Positions 41,611-49,776 are shown, counted from the stretch's first letter. The stretch: 64,000 nucleotides of DNA from Mannheimia pernigra (GCF_013377995.1 NZ_CP055305.1:1674001-1738000); one strand, 5' to 3'. A program made the numbers and translations. Notes: a model not told the origin generated them from the sequence alone.

Positions 41611-44040
41611 ATGAAAAATGAATACTTTGCACACATTAGAAAATCTGATGGGGTGATTCAATCTGTTCTAACCCATCTTTTGGAAACCGCTCAAATTGCT
41701 CGCATTTTGGCAACGAAGTTAGATTTAGCTGAGGCGGGAGAATTACTTGGTTTAATGCACGATTTCGGCAAATATTCCGAGAAATTCCAGAAATATATTC
41801 GCCGAGTGACCGGTATGTTAAATCAAGCGGATTTAGACAGCGAAGATGAAACCAACGGTGGCGACCATTCCACCGCAGGGGCTCAGTGGATTTATCGCCG
41901 TTTTATAAAATATGGTTCGAACGGTATTGGCGAGCTTTGTGGGCAAATTTTAGGACTATGCATTGCCTCTCACCACGGTGCAGGCTTGATTGACTGTTTA
42001 AGTCCGGAAGGTAAGGCGGTTTGGCGAGACCGTTTTAATAAGGAGGATAAAGACGCCCATCTTAGCGAATGTGAGCAAAAGGTGGATAAATCTATTCTTG
42101 AACGTGCAGAGCAATTAGCTTCTGAATCCCTCATTCAATCCCTTCAAAAACCGATTGCCGCAATTTTAAGTCAGCAAGATGTTCCCTTTAAAATTAAAGA
42201 GCTTTATTTAGCCTGTTTAACCCGTTTTTTATTTAGTTGTTTGATTGATGCCGACCGTATAAATAGTGCTGATTTCGAGCGGGAAGAACAAAAAGAGATT
42301 CGCCATTTCAACGAAAAACCAAATTGGCAACAGGCGATTGATACATTAGAAAACTATTTATCTCGTTTTGAAATTAAATATCCGATTGACCAAATTCGCC
42401 GTAATATTTCCAACGATTGCTTAACGCGAGCCTGTGATAAACAAGGTATTTATTCTCTTACCGTGCCAACTGGCGGAGGTAAGACCCTTGCCACTTTGCG
42501 TTATGCGTTACATCACGCTCAAACACACCAACTTGATCGCATTATTTACATTATTCCCTACACATCAATTATCGATCAAAATACTCAGAATGTGAGAGAG
42601 ATTCTAGGCGATGATTGGGTGTTAGAGCATCATTCCAACATTGAGCCGGAAAAACAGACTTGGCAAAATAAAGTGTTATCCGAGAACTGGGATAAACCGA
42701 TTATTTTCACGACAATGGTGCAATTTCTTGATGCTTGGTTTGGCGGCGGTACGCGTGGTGTTCGTCATATTCACGCTATGACAAGAAGCGTTTTGATTTT
42801 TGATGAAATTCAAACCTTGCCGATTAAATGCGTTCATCTGTTTTCCAATGTATTAAATTGGCTTGCCCAATTTGGTAAAAGTACCGCCGTTTTATGTACC
42901 GCGACACAACCTTTATTAAATCAGCTCAAAAAGCCGGAATTAGGGCAGGTGAAATTAGCGGAAAACGCTGAGTTAATGGGAAATCAACAGGATTTGACCG
43001 CACTTTTTGATGATCTCTCCCGTGTGGAAATCCACTATCGCTCGCAAGTGGGCGGATTTTCGCTAGAAAATGCAGGTGAGTTTTTGCTAGAACAGTTCAA
43101 ATTGCATTCTAGCTGTTTATTTATTGTGAATACCAAAAAATGGGCTCAGGATTTATATCGTTACTGTCAGGATCACCATATTCCCCAAGATGCCCTTTTT
43201 CATTTAAGTACCAACCAATGTTCTGCTCATCGAAAAGTGATTTTTGAGCAAATTAAAACTCGATTGAAAAATAAAGAGCCGGTGATTTGTATCAGCACTC
43301 AACTTATTGAAGCGGGAGTGGATATTTCTATGGCGTGTGTCATTCGAGCCTTAGGCGGTTTGGATAGCATTGCACAGGCGGCAGGGCGTTGTAATCGCCA
43401 CGGTGAAAAAGAGGGTAAAGGGCAAGTTTATGTGCTAAATCTGAAAGAACCAAATTTAGAAGAAGTCTTGCCGGATATTACAATCGGGCAAGATAAAGCG
43501 GCTCGGGTATTTGGTGAATATGAAGGGCAAGATATTTTACAACCGGCGGCAATGACGCAATATTTCAAGTATTATTTCCACGATCGCAGTGATGAAATGG
43601 TTTATCCGCTCAAAAATAGTAGATCGGGATCCTTATTGGATTGGTTGTCGGATAATTGCCACAATGTTTATGCCCCGAAAAATGATCGAAGAACCCGGCC
43701 TTTCCCGTTATTGATGCAATCCTTTAAAAGTACGGGGAGGGAATTTCAAATGATTGACGCCCCAACCCAAGCGATCATTGTGCCTTATGGTGAGGGAAAA
43801 GAGATAATTACGACATTATGTAGCGTGGAAGATAACAAGGAGAAATATGAAGCTCTTGCCAAAGCCCAACGATATAGCGTGAATGTTTTCCCCAAGGTGT
43901 GGCGAAAATTGGTGGAGGCAGAGGCCTTACAAGAAACGCAGGCAGGGTCGGGAATCTACTATTTAGATGAACGGCATTATTTGGAAGAATATGGTTTATG
44001 TACAGACCGTGCAGGCAATATGACCTGCTATGATTTTTAA
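41611..44040 (+). CDS. cas3: CRISPR-associated nuclease/helicase Cas3 (type I-C)
   Basis: An 809-residue Cas3 with the HD nuclease fused in front of the helicase. HD residues: H22, H50-D51 (MHDFGK), H86 (GGDHSTAG), H121-H122. Helicase: Walker A VPTGGGKT (285-292), DEIQ box (398-401), CTATQP (429-434), and motif VI QAAGRCNRHG (589-598). A C-terminal domain follows. After Cascade finds a target it nicks and degrades the DNA 3'-5'. All catalytic residues are intact. It is the first gene of the cas operon, with a GGGA site upstream. Confidence 0.97.
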   Translation: MKNEYFAHIRKSDGVIQSVLTHLLETAQIARILATKLDLAEAGELLGLMHDFGKYSEKFQKYIRRVTGMLNQADLDSEDETNGGDHSTAGAQWIYRRFIKYGSNGIGELCGQILGLCIASHHGAGLIDCLSPEGKAVWRDRFNKEDKDAHLSECEQKVDKSILERAEQLASESLIQSLQKPIAAILSQQDVPFKIKELYLACLTRFLFSCLIDADRINSADFEREEQKEIRHFNEKPNWQQAIDTLENYLSRFEIKYPIDQIRRNISNDCLTRACDKQGIYSLTVPTGGGKTLATLRYALHHAQTHQLDRIIYIIPYTSIIDQNTQNVREILGDDWVLEHHSNIEPEKQTWQNKVLSENWDKPIIFTTMVQFLDAWFGGGTRGVRHIHAMTRSVLIFDEIQTLPIKCVHLFSNVLNWLAQFGKSTAVLCTATQPLLNQLKKPELGQVKLAENAELMGNQQDLTALFDDLSRVEIHYRSQVGGFSLENAGEFLLEQFKLHSSCLFIVNTKKWAQDLYRYCQDHHIPQDALFHLSTNQCSAHRKVIFEQIKTRLKNKEPVICISTQLIEAGVDISMACVIRALGGLDSIAQAAGRCNRHGEKEGKGQVYVLNLKEPNLEEVLPDITIGQDKAARVFGEYEGQDILQPAAMTQYFKYYFHDRSDEMVYPLKNSRSGSLLDWLSDNCHNVYAPKNDRRTRPFPLLMQSFKSTGREFQMIDAPTQAIIVPYGEGKEIITTLCSVEDNKEKYEALAKAQRYSVNVFPKVWRKLVEAEALQETQAGSGIYYLDERHYLEEYGLCTDRAGNMTCYDF

Positions 44041-44059
44041 GTTGTGAAAAAGGAGCGAT

Positions 44060-44782
44060 ATGAATAATAAAATTAGTTTTCGCGTGTGGGGCAGGCAAGC
44101 ACTTTTTACGGATCCTGTCACTAAAATTGGCGGTGAAAAATTTAGCTATCCGGTGCCGACTTATGAAGCCTTAAAAGGTATTTTAAGAAGCATTTATTGG
44201 AAGCCGACCTTGATTTGGCATATCGACCGCGTGCGGATTATGAAGCAAATTCGTACTCAAACTAAATCCACCAAACCCTTGGATTGGAATGGCGGCAATA
44301 CCTTAGCCATTTATACTTTCTTGCAAGAGGTTGAATATCAAGTGGAAGCCCATTTTACTTGGAACGAACATTGGGACGAATTAGCCGGTGATCGTAATCC
44401 AGGAAAACATATGGCGATTGCCGAACGAATGTTAGCCCGAGGCGGACGACAAGATATTTTCCTTGGCACAAGAGATTGCCAAGGTTATGTTGAGCCTTGT
44501 CAGTTTGGAGCGGGCGAGAGTTTTTATGATGGAACAGGCGAGTTGGATTTTGGTTTAATGTTCCACAGTTTTGGCTATCCGGAAGAAACCGGCAAACACG
44601 AACTGATTAGCCGTTTTTGGAATGCCACGATGCAAAATGGCGTGATTGAATTTCCAAGCGTCAATGATCAATCCGGTCGTTTAAAAAAACGTTTTATTCG
44701 TGAAATGAAACCGTTTAAACCTTTTAAACGCGGCGAAAATGTGAAACTGGTGGAAGACGAGGAAAAGGAGCTTGAATTATGA
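44060..44782 (+). CDS. cas5c: Cas5c (Cas5d), pre-crRNA processing subunit of type I-C Cascade
   Basis: A 240-residue Cas5 with the N-terminal RAMP pattern (FRVWGRQALFTDPV, residues 7-20) and the YPVPTYEALKGILRSIYW segment. Subtype I-C has no Cas6; this protein cleaves the repeat at the base of its hairpin and stays bound to the 11-nt 5' handle. It should therefore also process the degenerate repeat at 48640-48667. Its stop overlaps the cas8c start in an ATGA. Confidence 0.95.
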   Translation: MNNKISFRVWGRQALFTDPVTKIGGEKFSYPVPTYEALKGILRSIYWKPTLIWHIDRVRIMKQIRTQTKSTKPLDWNGGNTLAIYTFLQEVEYQVEAHFTWNEHWDELAGDRNPGKHMAIAERMLARGGRQDIFLGTRDCQGYVEPCQFGAGESFYDGTGELDFGLMFHSFGYPEETGKHELISRFWNATMQNGVIEFPSVNDQSGRLKKRFIREMKPFKPFKRGENVKLVEDEEKELEL

Positions 44783-46764
44783 GCTGGATGCAGAAACTTT
44801 ATCGGACTTATGAAGCGGTTTTAGCTCGTTCGGATAAACTTGATGGCGATCCTTTAACACCGATAGGGCATACACTACAAAATGCCCATATTGTGATTGT
44901 CTTGAATGGAGATAGTGAGTTTCAAACCGCAAGAGTGATGCCGCCGAAAACGGCGATTATGTTACCGGCGACAGAATCCTCGGAAAACCGCACAAGCGGT
45001 GAAGCCCCTCATCCGCTGGCGGACAAACTACAATATGTCGCGAAAGATTATGTCGATTTCGGTGGCGAGAAAAAAGCTTATTTTGAGGGCTATTTAACCC
45101 AATTACAGGCTTGGTGTGATTCATCTTTTCAACACCCAAAAGTGTTAGCCGTTCTCCATTATGTTAAAAAAGGGCAGGTGATTGCAGATTTAGCCCGAGC
45201 TGCTGTTTTGCCGCTTGATGCGAATGGTAAGGTGCTGAATAAATGGGAAAATGACAGTGAAGCCCCGGCTATTTTTTCAACCTTGCCAAAAACCAAAGGC
45301 GAAATTGAGTTTGGTTCTGCCTTAGTGTGTTGGTGTGTGGAAATACCCAATGATCCGCAGTCTGATACTTGGACGGATAGCAGCGTGCAACAATCTTGGG
45401 CTGATTACTTAGCTTCTGCCGACAGCAACAAAGGCTTCTGCTTGGTAAAAGGCGAGGAGGCAGCTATTTCTACGATGCACCCTGCGAAGTTACGTCATAC
45501 AGGCGATAAAGCTAAGCTGATTTCATCAAATGACACTGGCGGTTATACCTTCCGTGGCCGGTTTGAAACGGCAGATGAAGCAGCGACGATTTCAGCCGAG
45601 GTTTCAGCCAAAGCCCATAGTGCATTGCGTTGGTTGATTGCCCGCCAGGGCATTCGCAATGGCGATCAAGTCACCGTGGCTTGGGCGATTAGTGGTAAAG
45701 AAGTGCCTTCGCCATTACAAGATCCGTTTCAAAACTTCGATTTTGATAATGCGGATACCAGTGCGATCGAAAATAACGCTGAATTTCAAACATCGGCAGA
45801 TTCGGAAACAAAGCTGGATTGGTCAGAGAATATCGGCAAAGAGGCAGCCAACCTCATCAAAAAGAAATATCACGGCTATAAAGCGAAATTGGATCATCAC
45901 GAGCAAATTTCATTGCTGATGTTAGATTCTGCCACACCAGGGCGAATGGCATTAACCTATTACCAAGAATTTTTGCCAAAGGATTATTTTGCCAATTTAG
46001 AAGCGTGGTTGGACGATTTTACTTGGTTCCAACGCCACACTTTTGAGGTAAAAGGCGGTAAGAAAAACGGAAAACGTACCTTGTGGTTAGAGATTCCGCC
46101 ATCGCCGTTTGCGATTGCGCAAGCCGTGTATGGCAAATCGTTAAATGATAAGTTAAAAAAACAACTTTATGCCCGCTTGCTCCCTGTGATTGCTGGTGGG
46201 AAAAGTGTGCCAATTCCCTACGATTTGGTGCAAAAAAGTTTCCAAGTCGCCTGTAATCCAAACGGCTGCGATACTTGGGAGTGGCAACGCAATATCGGCG
46301 TAGCTTGCGGCCTATATCGAGGCTGGCGCGCTCGTCATCACAAAGAATCAGAAAGGAGAACTTACGATATGAGCTTAGACATCGAAAATCGCTCACGGGA
46401 TTATCTGTACGGCAGACTCTTGGCTGTTGCAGAAAATATTGAATCTTACGCACTCTATCTCGCCGGCGAAAAACGCTCAACCAATGCAGAACGCTATATG
46501 CAGCAGTTTTCTGATCGCCCTTATTATACTTGGCGTAATCTTGAATTAGCCTTACAGCCTTACCAAGAACGCCTGAAAAATAATGGCAAAGATACGGGAA
46601 TGCAGGCCATTAGTGAGATAACCGATCTCTTTGAGCATAATGATTTTATCAATGATGGCAAATTAAGTGGCGAATTTTTATTAGGTTACCATTGCCAAAA
46701 AATGGAAATTGCTCGCCAAGTTGCTGAATTAAAAGCGAAAAGTGCTAAATCAACTGAAGAATAA
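44779..46764 (+). CDS. cas8c: Cas8c (Csd1), large subunit of type I-C Cascade
   Basis: A 661-residue Csd1-family protein. GDPLTPIGH(T) near residue 25, SFNDTGGYTFRGRF-like NDTGGYTFRGRF near 254, and AHSALRWLIARQG near 284 are family-type segments. In I-C systems the large subunit reads the PAM (5'-TTC) and an internal start within cas8c gives a small subunit (Cas11c); an ATG preceded by AAAGGAG (46369, MSLDIENRSRDYL) is a good candidate for that product. Overlaps cas5c by 4 bp. Confidence 0.95.
   Translation: MSWMQKLYRTYEAVLARSDKLDGDPLTPIGHTLQNAHIVIVLNGDSEFQTARVMPPKTAIMLPATESSENRTSGEAPHPLADKLQYVAKDYVDFGGEKKAYFEGYLTQLQAWCDSSFQHPKVLAVLHYVKKGQVIADLARAAVLPLDANGKVLNKWENDSEAPAIFSTLPKTKGEIEFGSALVCWCVEIPNDPQSDTWTDSSVQQSWADYLASADSNKGFCLVKGEEAAISTMHPAKLRHTGDKAKLISSNDTGGYTFRGRFETADEAATISAEVSAKAHSALRWLIARQGIRNGDQVTVAWAISGKEVPSPLQDPFQNFDFDNADTSAIENNAEFQTSADSETKLDWSENIGKEAANLIKKKYHGYKAKLDHHEQISLLMLDSATPGRMALTYYQEFLPKDYFANLEAWLDDFTWFQRHTFEVKGGKKNGKRTLWLEIPPSPFAIAQAVYGKSLNDKLKKQLYARLLPVIAGGKSVPIPYDLVQKSFQVACNPNGCDTWEWQRNIGVACGLYRGWRARHHKESERRTYDMSLDIENRSRDYLYGRLLAVAENIESYALYLAGEKRSTNAERYMQQFSDRPYYTWRNLELALQPYQERLKNNGKDTGMQAISEITDLFEHNDFINDGKLSGEFLLGYHCQKMEIARQVAELKAKSAKSTEE
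46369..46764 (+). CDS. Candidate internally initiated small subunit Cas11c
   Basis: Within cas8c and in the same frame, the sequence AGAAAGGAGAACTTACGATATG places a strong ribosome site 9-10 bp before an in-frame ATG at 46369. The product would be 131 residues, the C-terminal part of Cas8c, starting MSLDIENRSRDYLYGRLLAV. Separately translated Cas11c from within cas8c is known in type I-C; this site fits that by position and size. Expression is inferred. Confidence 0.65.
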   Translation: MSLDIENRSRDYLYGRLLAVAENIESYALYLAGEKRSTNAERYMQQFSDRPYYTWRNLELALQPYQERLKNNGKDTGMQAISEITDLFEHNDFINDGKLSGEFLLGYHCQKMEIARQVAELKAKSAKSTEE

Positions 46765-46784
46765 TTTTATAGAAGGAAAATAGT

Positions 46785-47627
46785 ATGTCTTTAACCAAAA
46801 AAATCGACTTTGCCTTAATTATCCAAGTAAAAAATGCTAATCCAAACGGTGACCCATTAAACGGCAACCGTCCTCGTACCGATTTTGAAGGCTTCGGCGA
46901 AATCACCGATGTTTGCTTAAAACGCAAAATTCGTGACCGCTTGCAAGATGACGGCGAGAGCATTTTTGTGCAATCTGACGAAAAGAAAACTGACGGAATG
47001 ACCAGCCTTGCCAACCGTGCGAAAGATAAGGATGTAGGTTTGGGTAATGAGGCATTCAACGCGAAAAAATCCAACCGTGATGAAACGGCGAAAAAATCCT
47101 GTGAAAAATGGCTTGATGTACGGAGCTTCGGGCAAGTATTCGCTTTTGGTAAAAGTGATGACGGTGCCGGCGTATCGATTGCCGTGCGTGGGCCGGTAAC
47201 CATTCAATCGGCATTTAGTGTTGAGCCGGTGTTGATTACCAGCACGCAAATCACTAAAAGCGTGAGTGGCGAAGGTGACGGCAGCAAAAAATCTTCCGAC
47301 ACTATGGGAATGAAACACCGTGTTGATGGCGGTATTTATGTGGCATATGGGGCAATGTCGCCGCAACTTGCCGAACGTACGGGTTTCTCTGATAACGATG
47401 CAGACAAAATCAAATCTGTTCTTACCAAATTGTTTGAAGGCGATGCCTCTTCCGCTCGCCCGGAAGGCTCAATGCAGGTGCTGAAATTGATTTGGTGGGA
47501 GCATAACTGCAAAACGGGGCAGTATTCCTCAGCGAAAGTGCATGGTAGCTTGAACGTGAGTGCAGATGGCAGTTACACATTAAGCCAGCTCGAAGGCTTG
47601 AAACCACAAGAAATTGACGGTTTCTAA
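46785..47627 (+). CDS. cas7c: Cas7c (Csd2), backbone subunit of type I-C Cascade
   Basis: A 280-residue Csd2-family RAMP. The N-terminal FALIIQVKNANPNGDPLNGN (about 8-27) and RTDFEGFGEITDVCLKRKIRD stretches, together with VRSFGQVFAFGK near 110 and GVSIAVRGPVTIQ near 130, identify it. Seven copies normally coat the crRNA spacer, flipping out every sixth base. An AAGGA site precedes the ATG. It ends next to the cas4 ATG (TAATATG). Confidence 0.96.
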   Translation: MSLTKKIDFALIIQVKNANPNGDPLNGNRPRTDFEGFGEITDVCLKRKIRDRLQDDGESIFVQSDEKKTDGMTSLANRAKDKDVGLGNEAFNAKKSNRDETAKKSCEKWLDVRSFGQVFAFGKSDDGAGVSIAVRGPVTIQSAFSVEPVLITSTQITKSVSGEGDGSKKSSDTMGMKHRVDGGIYVAYGAMSPQLAERTGFSDNDADKIKSVLTKLFEGDASSARPEGSMQVLKLIWWEHNCKTGQYSSAKVHGSLNVSADGSYTLSQLEGLKPQEIDGF

Positions 47628-47628
47628 T

Positions 47629-48306
47629 ATGCCAACGGTTTTGCAAAATTCCGAGCAAATCCGACCGCTTACAGGGCAGGAAAGCAATAAAGAAACGTTG
47701 CTTATTCCTCTTTCTGCCCTGCAACACTACGCTTTTTGCCCAAGACAATGTGCGTTGATCCACAATGAACAGGCGTGGGCAGAAAATTATCTCACCGCCC
47801 AAGGTCGCGTATTACACGAACGGGTGGATAGCGGTGAGCCTGAAACCCGCAAAGGCGTGCGTTTTGAACGCACTGTACATCTTTGTGCCGAGCAGCTTGG
47901 CTTAAGCGGCATTGCAGATATGGTGGAATATGAGCTGGCAAGCGGCAAGTTTAAACCTGTCGAATACAAACACGGCAAACCAAAACCGACCGCGATGGAT
48001 GAAATCCAACTCTGCGCCCAAGCCCTCTGTTTAGAGGAAATGACAGGACAGCGGATTGAGGAGGGTGCATTGTGGTATCAACAAACCCGGCATCGTGTGT
48101 TGGTAGTATTTTCAGACAGTCTTAGACAGACAACACAGGATACTATAGCCCAAGTCCGTAAATTGTTTATCAGTGGAAAAACGCCTGCACCTGAATACGG
48201 CAAACATTGCAAAGCTTGCTCGTTGGTGGAGGTTTGTCAGCCAAAGTTATTGGGCAGGGATAGGTCGGTAGTGTATGTGGGAGGATTATTTGGTGAAGAC
48301 GTCTAA
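47629..48306 (+). CDS. cas4: Cas4, RecB-type nuclease with Fe-S cluster
   Basis: A 225-residue Cas4. The first cluster cysteine lies in YAFCPRQCALIH (C37, C41) and the three C-terminal ones in CKACSLVEVC. The RecB-nuclease motifs are GIADMVEY and KPVEYKHGKPK (about 102-123). Cas4 trims prespacers and selects for the PAM during adaptation. The ATG at 47629 directly follows the cas7c stop and is preferred over a TTG inside cas7c. Unusually, cas1 does not follow directly; a 456-bp interval with its own small genes intervenes. Confidence 0.95.
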   Translation: MPTVLQNSEQIRPLTGQESNKETLLIPLSALQHYAFCPRQCALIHNEQAWAENYLTAQGRVLHERVDSGEPETRKGVRFERTVHLCAEQLGLSGIADMVEYELASGKFKPVEYKHGKPKPTAMDEIQLCAQALCLEEMTGQRIEEGALWYQQTRHRVLVVFSDSLRQTTQDTIAQVRKLFISGKTPAPEYGKHCKACSLVEVCQPKLLGRDRSVVYVGGLFGEDV

Positions 48307-48358
48307 ATAATATTTAAGTATATGAGAAATGTTTTTAGTTCCTAGTGATATTTAATAT

Positions 48359-48417
48359 TTCATTAACGGTTTATTTTAGTAATCATTGTTGACCTGTTCA
48401 TTAGCTCGTCTTATCAT
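48359..48417 (+). promoter_or_regulatory. Promoter of the small ORF, with an embedded guide-matching site and TTC PAM
   Basis: TTGACC (48389-48394), 17 bp, TATCAT (48412-48417) form a good promoter 35 bp before the small ORF. Immediately upstream, TTC (48359-48361), the type I-C PAM, precedes ATTAACGGTTTATT (48362-48375), which matches the guide ATTAATGGTTTTTT at 48668-48681 except at positions 6 and 12. A full 34-nt protospacer (48362-48395) would cover the -35 box, so a bound Cascade would block the promoter. Pairing beyond position 16 is poor, which should permit binding without Cas3 cleavage. Confidence 0.7.
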
Positions 48418-48451
48418 AATTGCATTTTTAATCAATAATTGAGAGGTGAAT

Positions 48452-48601
48452 ATGAAAGTTAGAAATTATCTGCGTTGCTTGATTTATAGACAGGAAAATA
48501 AATTCTTATTTCTTTTGGAGGGAAATATAGGAAAGCTAATATATTTTATAATATCTGTTATAAGCGTTAGCTTATTGATTTCAGGAAAGCTTCCTTTCTA
48601 A
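48452..48601 (+). CDS. 49-residue single-pass membrane peptide between cas4 and cas1, candidate CRISPR-repressed toxin
   Basis: An ATG with GAGAGGTG 3-10 bp upstream starts a 49-codon frame. The product has a basic, partly hydrophobic N-terminal half (K2, R4, R8, R13, K17) and one membrane segment (about L29-I43, LIYFIISVISVSLLI), the build of type I toxin-like membrane peptides. It is rich in ATA and has two AGA codons, unlike the neighbouring cas genes. It is not part of any known type I-C operon. Its promoter is matched by the adjacent crRNA-like guide, the position of creT in CreTA modules. An alternative is that the RNA itself, not the peptide, is toxic. Confidence 0.6.
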   Translation: MKVRNYLRCLIYRQENKFLFLLEGNIGKLIYFIISVISVSLLISGKLPF

Positions 48602-48604
48602 TAT
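48575..48604 (+). promoter_or_regulatory. Putative promoter for the crRNA-like guide
   Basis: TTGATT (48575-48580), 18 bp, TAATAT (48599-48604), within the last codons of the small ORF. It would start a transcript near 48611, about 30 bp before the degenerate repeat. Weaker evidence than the upstream promoter. Confidence 0.35.
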
Positions 48605-48639
48605 CTTAGGATATTGTTTCTTAAAGGAAGATCGATTGT

Positions 48640-48701
48640 CAGTCATTTAATGCCTGTGAGTTGAAATATTAATGGTTTTTTGTGAGCTGTTGTAAAGCAT
48701 C
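48640..48701 (+). ncRNA. crRNA-like guide RNA: lone degenerate CRISPR repeat plus 34-nt spacer (CreA-like)
   Basis: 48654-48666 is identical to 13 bases of the array repeat's 3' part (CTGTGAGTTGAAA), only the last base differing (T for C). The 5' part has diverged in sequence but not in structure: 48640-48656 folds as CAG-T-CAT-TTA-ATG-C-CTG, a hairpin with the same CAG/CTG base as the true repeat (CAGCTAC...GTAGCTG), directly followed by the 11-nt handle. Cas5c should process it. The spacer (48668-48701) is 34 nt, the commonest array length, and is closed by a terminator instead of a second repeat. Its seed matches the promoter at 48362. Confidence 0.72.
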
Positions 48702-48702
48702 A

Positions 48703-48720
48703 CTGCCCGAATTAGGGCAG
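48703..48720 (+). terminator. Terminator closing the guide RNA
   Basis: Perfect 6-bp stem CTGCCC / GGGCAG with a 6-base loop followed by TTGTTAT. It ends the transcript 34 nt after the degenerate repeat and separates it from cas1. Confidence 0.65.
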
Positions 48721-48762
48721 TTGTTATATAAAAGTGCGACTAAAACCAAGGGAATTCTCTAA

Positions 48763-49776
48763 ATGCGAAAACTTCAAAACACCCTCTACATCACCACCCA
48801 AGGCAGTTATTTGCACAAAGAACGTGAAACCTTAGTGGTGGAGCAAGAACGAAAGAAAGTGGCACAGTTGCCGATTCATTCCATCGGACATATTTTCTGT
48901 TTTGGTAATGTGTTGGTTTCGCCGTTTTTGCTAGGGTTTTGTGGGGAGAATAATGTTAATGTCGCCTTTTTTAGCGAAAATGGACGATTTTTAGCCCGCT
49001 TGCAAGGGCGGCAGAGCGGTAATGTGTTGCTCCGAAGGGCTCAATATAAACGCTCGGAAGAAAACCCTATGCCGATTGCTAAAAATATTATCGCGGTGAA
49101 AATTCAAGCCTCTAAACGTGTATTACAGCGGAGGTTGCGAAATCACGGAGATTGTGCGCCTGTAGAGTCGGCGATAAGCGCTCTGAACATTAGCCTCAGA
49201 CAGCTACAGAAAGCGGATAATTTAGATTTAATTCGAGGTATTGAGGGCGAAGCTGCTTCTCGCTATTTTGGTGTTTTATCATATTTATTAAGTGAAAAAT
49301 GTGAATTTCAATTTAACGGACGCAATCGTCGCCCTCCAAGAGATGGCGTCAACGCTTTGCTCTCGTTTTTATACAGTGTATTGAGCAAGGATATTAGCGG
49401 AGCATTGCAAGGAGTAGGATTAGATCCGCAGGTTGGCTTTATGCATGCAGATCGACCTGGGAGAGATAGCTTAGCACTTGATATTTTGGAGGAGTTCCGT
49501 GCATGGTGGGTAGACAGAATGGTACTATCGCTGATTAACCGAGGGCAAATTAAATTGTCTGATTTTGTGAACGAAGCGAGTGGCGCTGTGATTCTTAAAC
49601 CAGAAGCCCGAAAGGTGGTTTTCCAAACGCTACAAGCTAAAAAGCAAGAAAAGATTATGCACCCGTTTCTACAAGAAGAGGTAGAAATTGGTTTATTGCC
49701 TTATATTCAAGTAATGTTATTAGCTCGCCATCTACGAGGTGATTTGGCAGAGTATCCCCCATTTTTAATGCGATAA
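48763..49776 (+). CDS. cas1: CRISPR adaptation integrase Cas1
   Basis: A 337-residue Cas1 with an N-terminal beta domain to about residue 90 and the helical catalytic domain. The metal ligands are the glutamate of IRGIEGEAASRYFG (E161), H228 in VGFMHADRPGRDS and D240 in LALDILEEFR. With Cas2 and Cas4 it inserts new spacers at the leader end. An AAGGGAA site precedes the ATG. It has probably its own promoter, since a terminator lies 43 bp upstream. Confidence 0.97.
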   Translation: MRKLQNTLYITTQGSYLHKERETLVVEQERKKVAQLPIHSIGHIFCFGNVLVSPFLLGFCGENNVNVAFFSENGRFLARLQGRQSGNVLLRRAQYKRSEENPMPIAKNIIAVKIQASKRVLQRRLRNHGDCAPVESAISALNISLRQLQKADNLDLIRGIEGEAASRYFGVLSYLLSEKCEFQFNGRNRRPPRDGVNALLSFLYSVLSKDISGALQGVGLDPQVGFMHADRPGRDSLALDILEEFRAWWVDRMVLSLINRGQIKLSDFVNEASGAVILKPEARKVVFQTLQAKKQEKIMHPFLQEEVEIGLLPYIQVMLLARHLRGDLAEYPPFLMR

